Assembly: GCA_029204225.1 (NCBI GenBank)
Contig: CM055106.1
Span: 17,556,149 to 17,620,148 of the forward strand
Length of the DNA stretch: 64,000 bases
From: Diphasiastrum complanatum
Taxonomy: Eukaryota; Streptophyta; Lycopodiopsida; Lycopodiales; Lycopodiaceae
Direction of reading: 5' to 3'
Below the pieces are notes generated by a model, which made no database searches, had not been told where the DNA came from, and saw only the letters and a list, made by a program, of their open reading frames with translations. Each line of letters opens with the position of its first letter. Within the stretch, counting starts at the first letter, position 1. Below, in pieces: positions 63,464-64,000 of the stretch. The translations under genes were made by a program, and so were the position numbers.

Positions 63464-64000
63464 TGTTAAAATTGAAAATAATCCATATTCATTTCTTGGC
63501 TTGCTACAAATGTTGTACCATGCAAGCATGTAGCTCATTAATGCAAAATGCCAAGTTTGGCCTACATAGAACTCGAGCTACATGGTTATGTATTGTCTAG
63601 TTTGATAAATGCAACTTGCATATAGTTTGTAGACATAGAATTAGCATGATTATGCTTGTAGAAACTCGTGGCAACTCACATGCATTAATTGTAAGTGATC
63701 CATAGTGACATGCAAGGCATGCACAAAGTTTATTGGACACATGCATGATGATTTGAACATTTTTAGTTAGAACTAGTACACTTGTAAAAAGTTGGTAGAA
63801 TTTCATGCATGACAAGTGACAAATGTCACATAGACTCTAGATGTCACTTTAGATGTCATTTTGGAATGGATAGATATTATTCTACCTCGAGCTACCTCAA
63901 TCTCCATAAATATGTGTAGCTCTCCACACAATTGATAATGAAGAACCAAAGTTTTGTAGCTATCTCATGTCATTTTGGATCTAAACAAATATTGCTTGTT
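63464..64000 (+). repeat. 3' LTR of copia (incomplete at window end)
   Basis: Begins TGTTAAAATTGAAAATAATCC after the polypurine tract. It contains promoter-like and GCATGCA-rich sequence. No end seen, and no second copy in the window. Confidence 0.6.

Overview
The window is nuclear DNA of a land plant with a large, repeat-rich genome. The evidence is plant-type LTR retrotransposons (copia and gypsy, many with the usual TGGTATCAGAGC primer-binding site), degenerate plant-type telomere repeats (CCCTAAA), and one intron-containing A-type cytochrome P450. I lean towards a fern or another non-flowering plant because of the flavour of the P450 and of two unusual ORFs, but the sequence does not prove it. 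I see no rRNA, tRNA or CRISPR.

Layout. 0.4-1.5 kb: decayed gypsy RT/RNase H. 2.1-9.0 kb: a CCTTAG/TTGGCC tandem array split by a dimeric copia element (three LTRs, two internal regions, 5-bp target duplication). 9-12.7 kb: T-rich and unassigned DNA with gypsy and copia scraps. 12.7-17.7 kb: a minus-strand copia gag/protease fragment and a plus-strand decayed copia pol. 20.0-31.9 kb: a nested, inverted complex of two related LTR families. Family A (20483-26757) is a complete chromovirus with a 1160-residue pol ORF, inserted into an LTR of non-autonomous family B. 31.9-32.5 kb: an ORF of unknown family. 33-35.5 kb: minisatellites and long CT/CA tracts. 35.6-37.2 kb: the P450, the only gene here that looks like an ordinary host gene. 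38.6 kb: telomere-like tract. 39.1-39.6 kb: an endonuclease-like ORF of a non-LTR or Helitron-like type. 39.7-44.2 kb: a copia pol, partly inverted, interrupted by non-autonomous LTR element C (40348-43909). 47.2-54.5 kb: a decayed gypsy element with two protease domains in tandem and an extra downstream ORF. 54.9-58.7 kb: minus-strand copia, a fuller relative of the dimeric element. 58.7-62.8 kb: a second family B element. 62.8-64 kb: plus-strand copia RNase H and the start of its 3' LTR.

How the parts relate. Families A and B share the ends of their LTRs, the primer-binding site, the sequence next to the polypurine tract and a leader holding five GTGCT...AGCAC inverted repeats. A carries pol but no visible gag, and B carries neither. 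I infer an autonomous or semi-autonomous element and its non-autonomous partner. The dimeric copia is likewise a deleted, chimeric derivative of the copia at 54.9-58.7 kb. Nearly every retroelement ORF except the family A pol is broken by stops, frameshifts or truncation.
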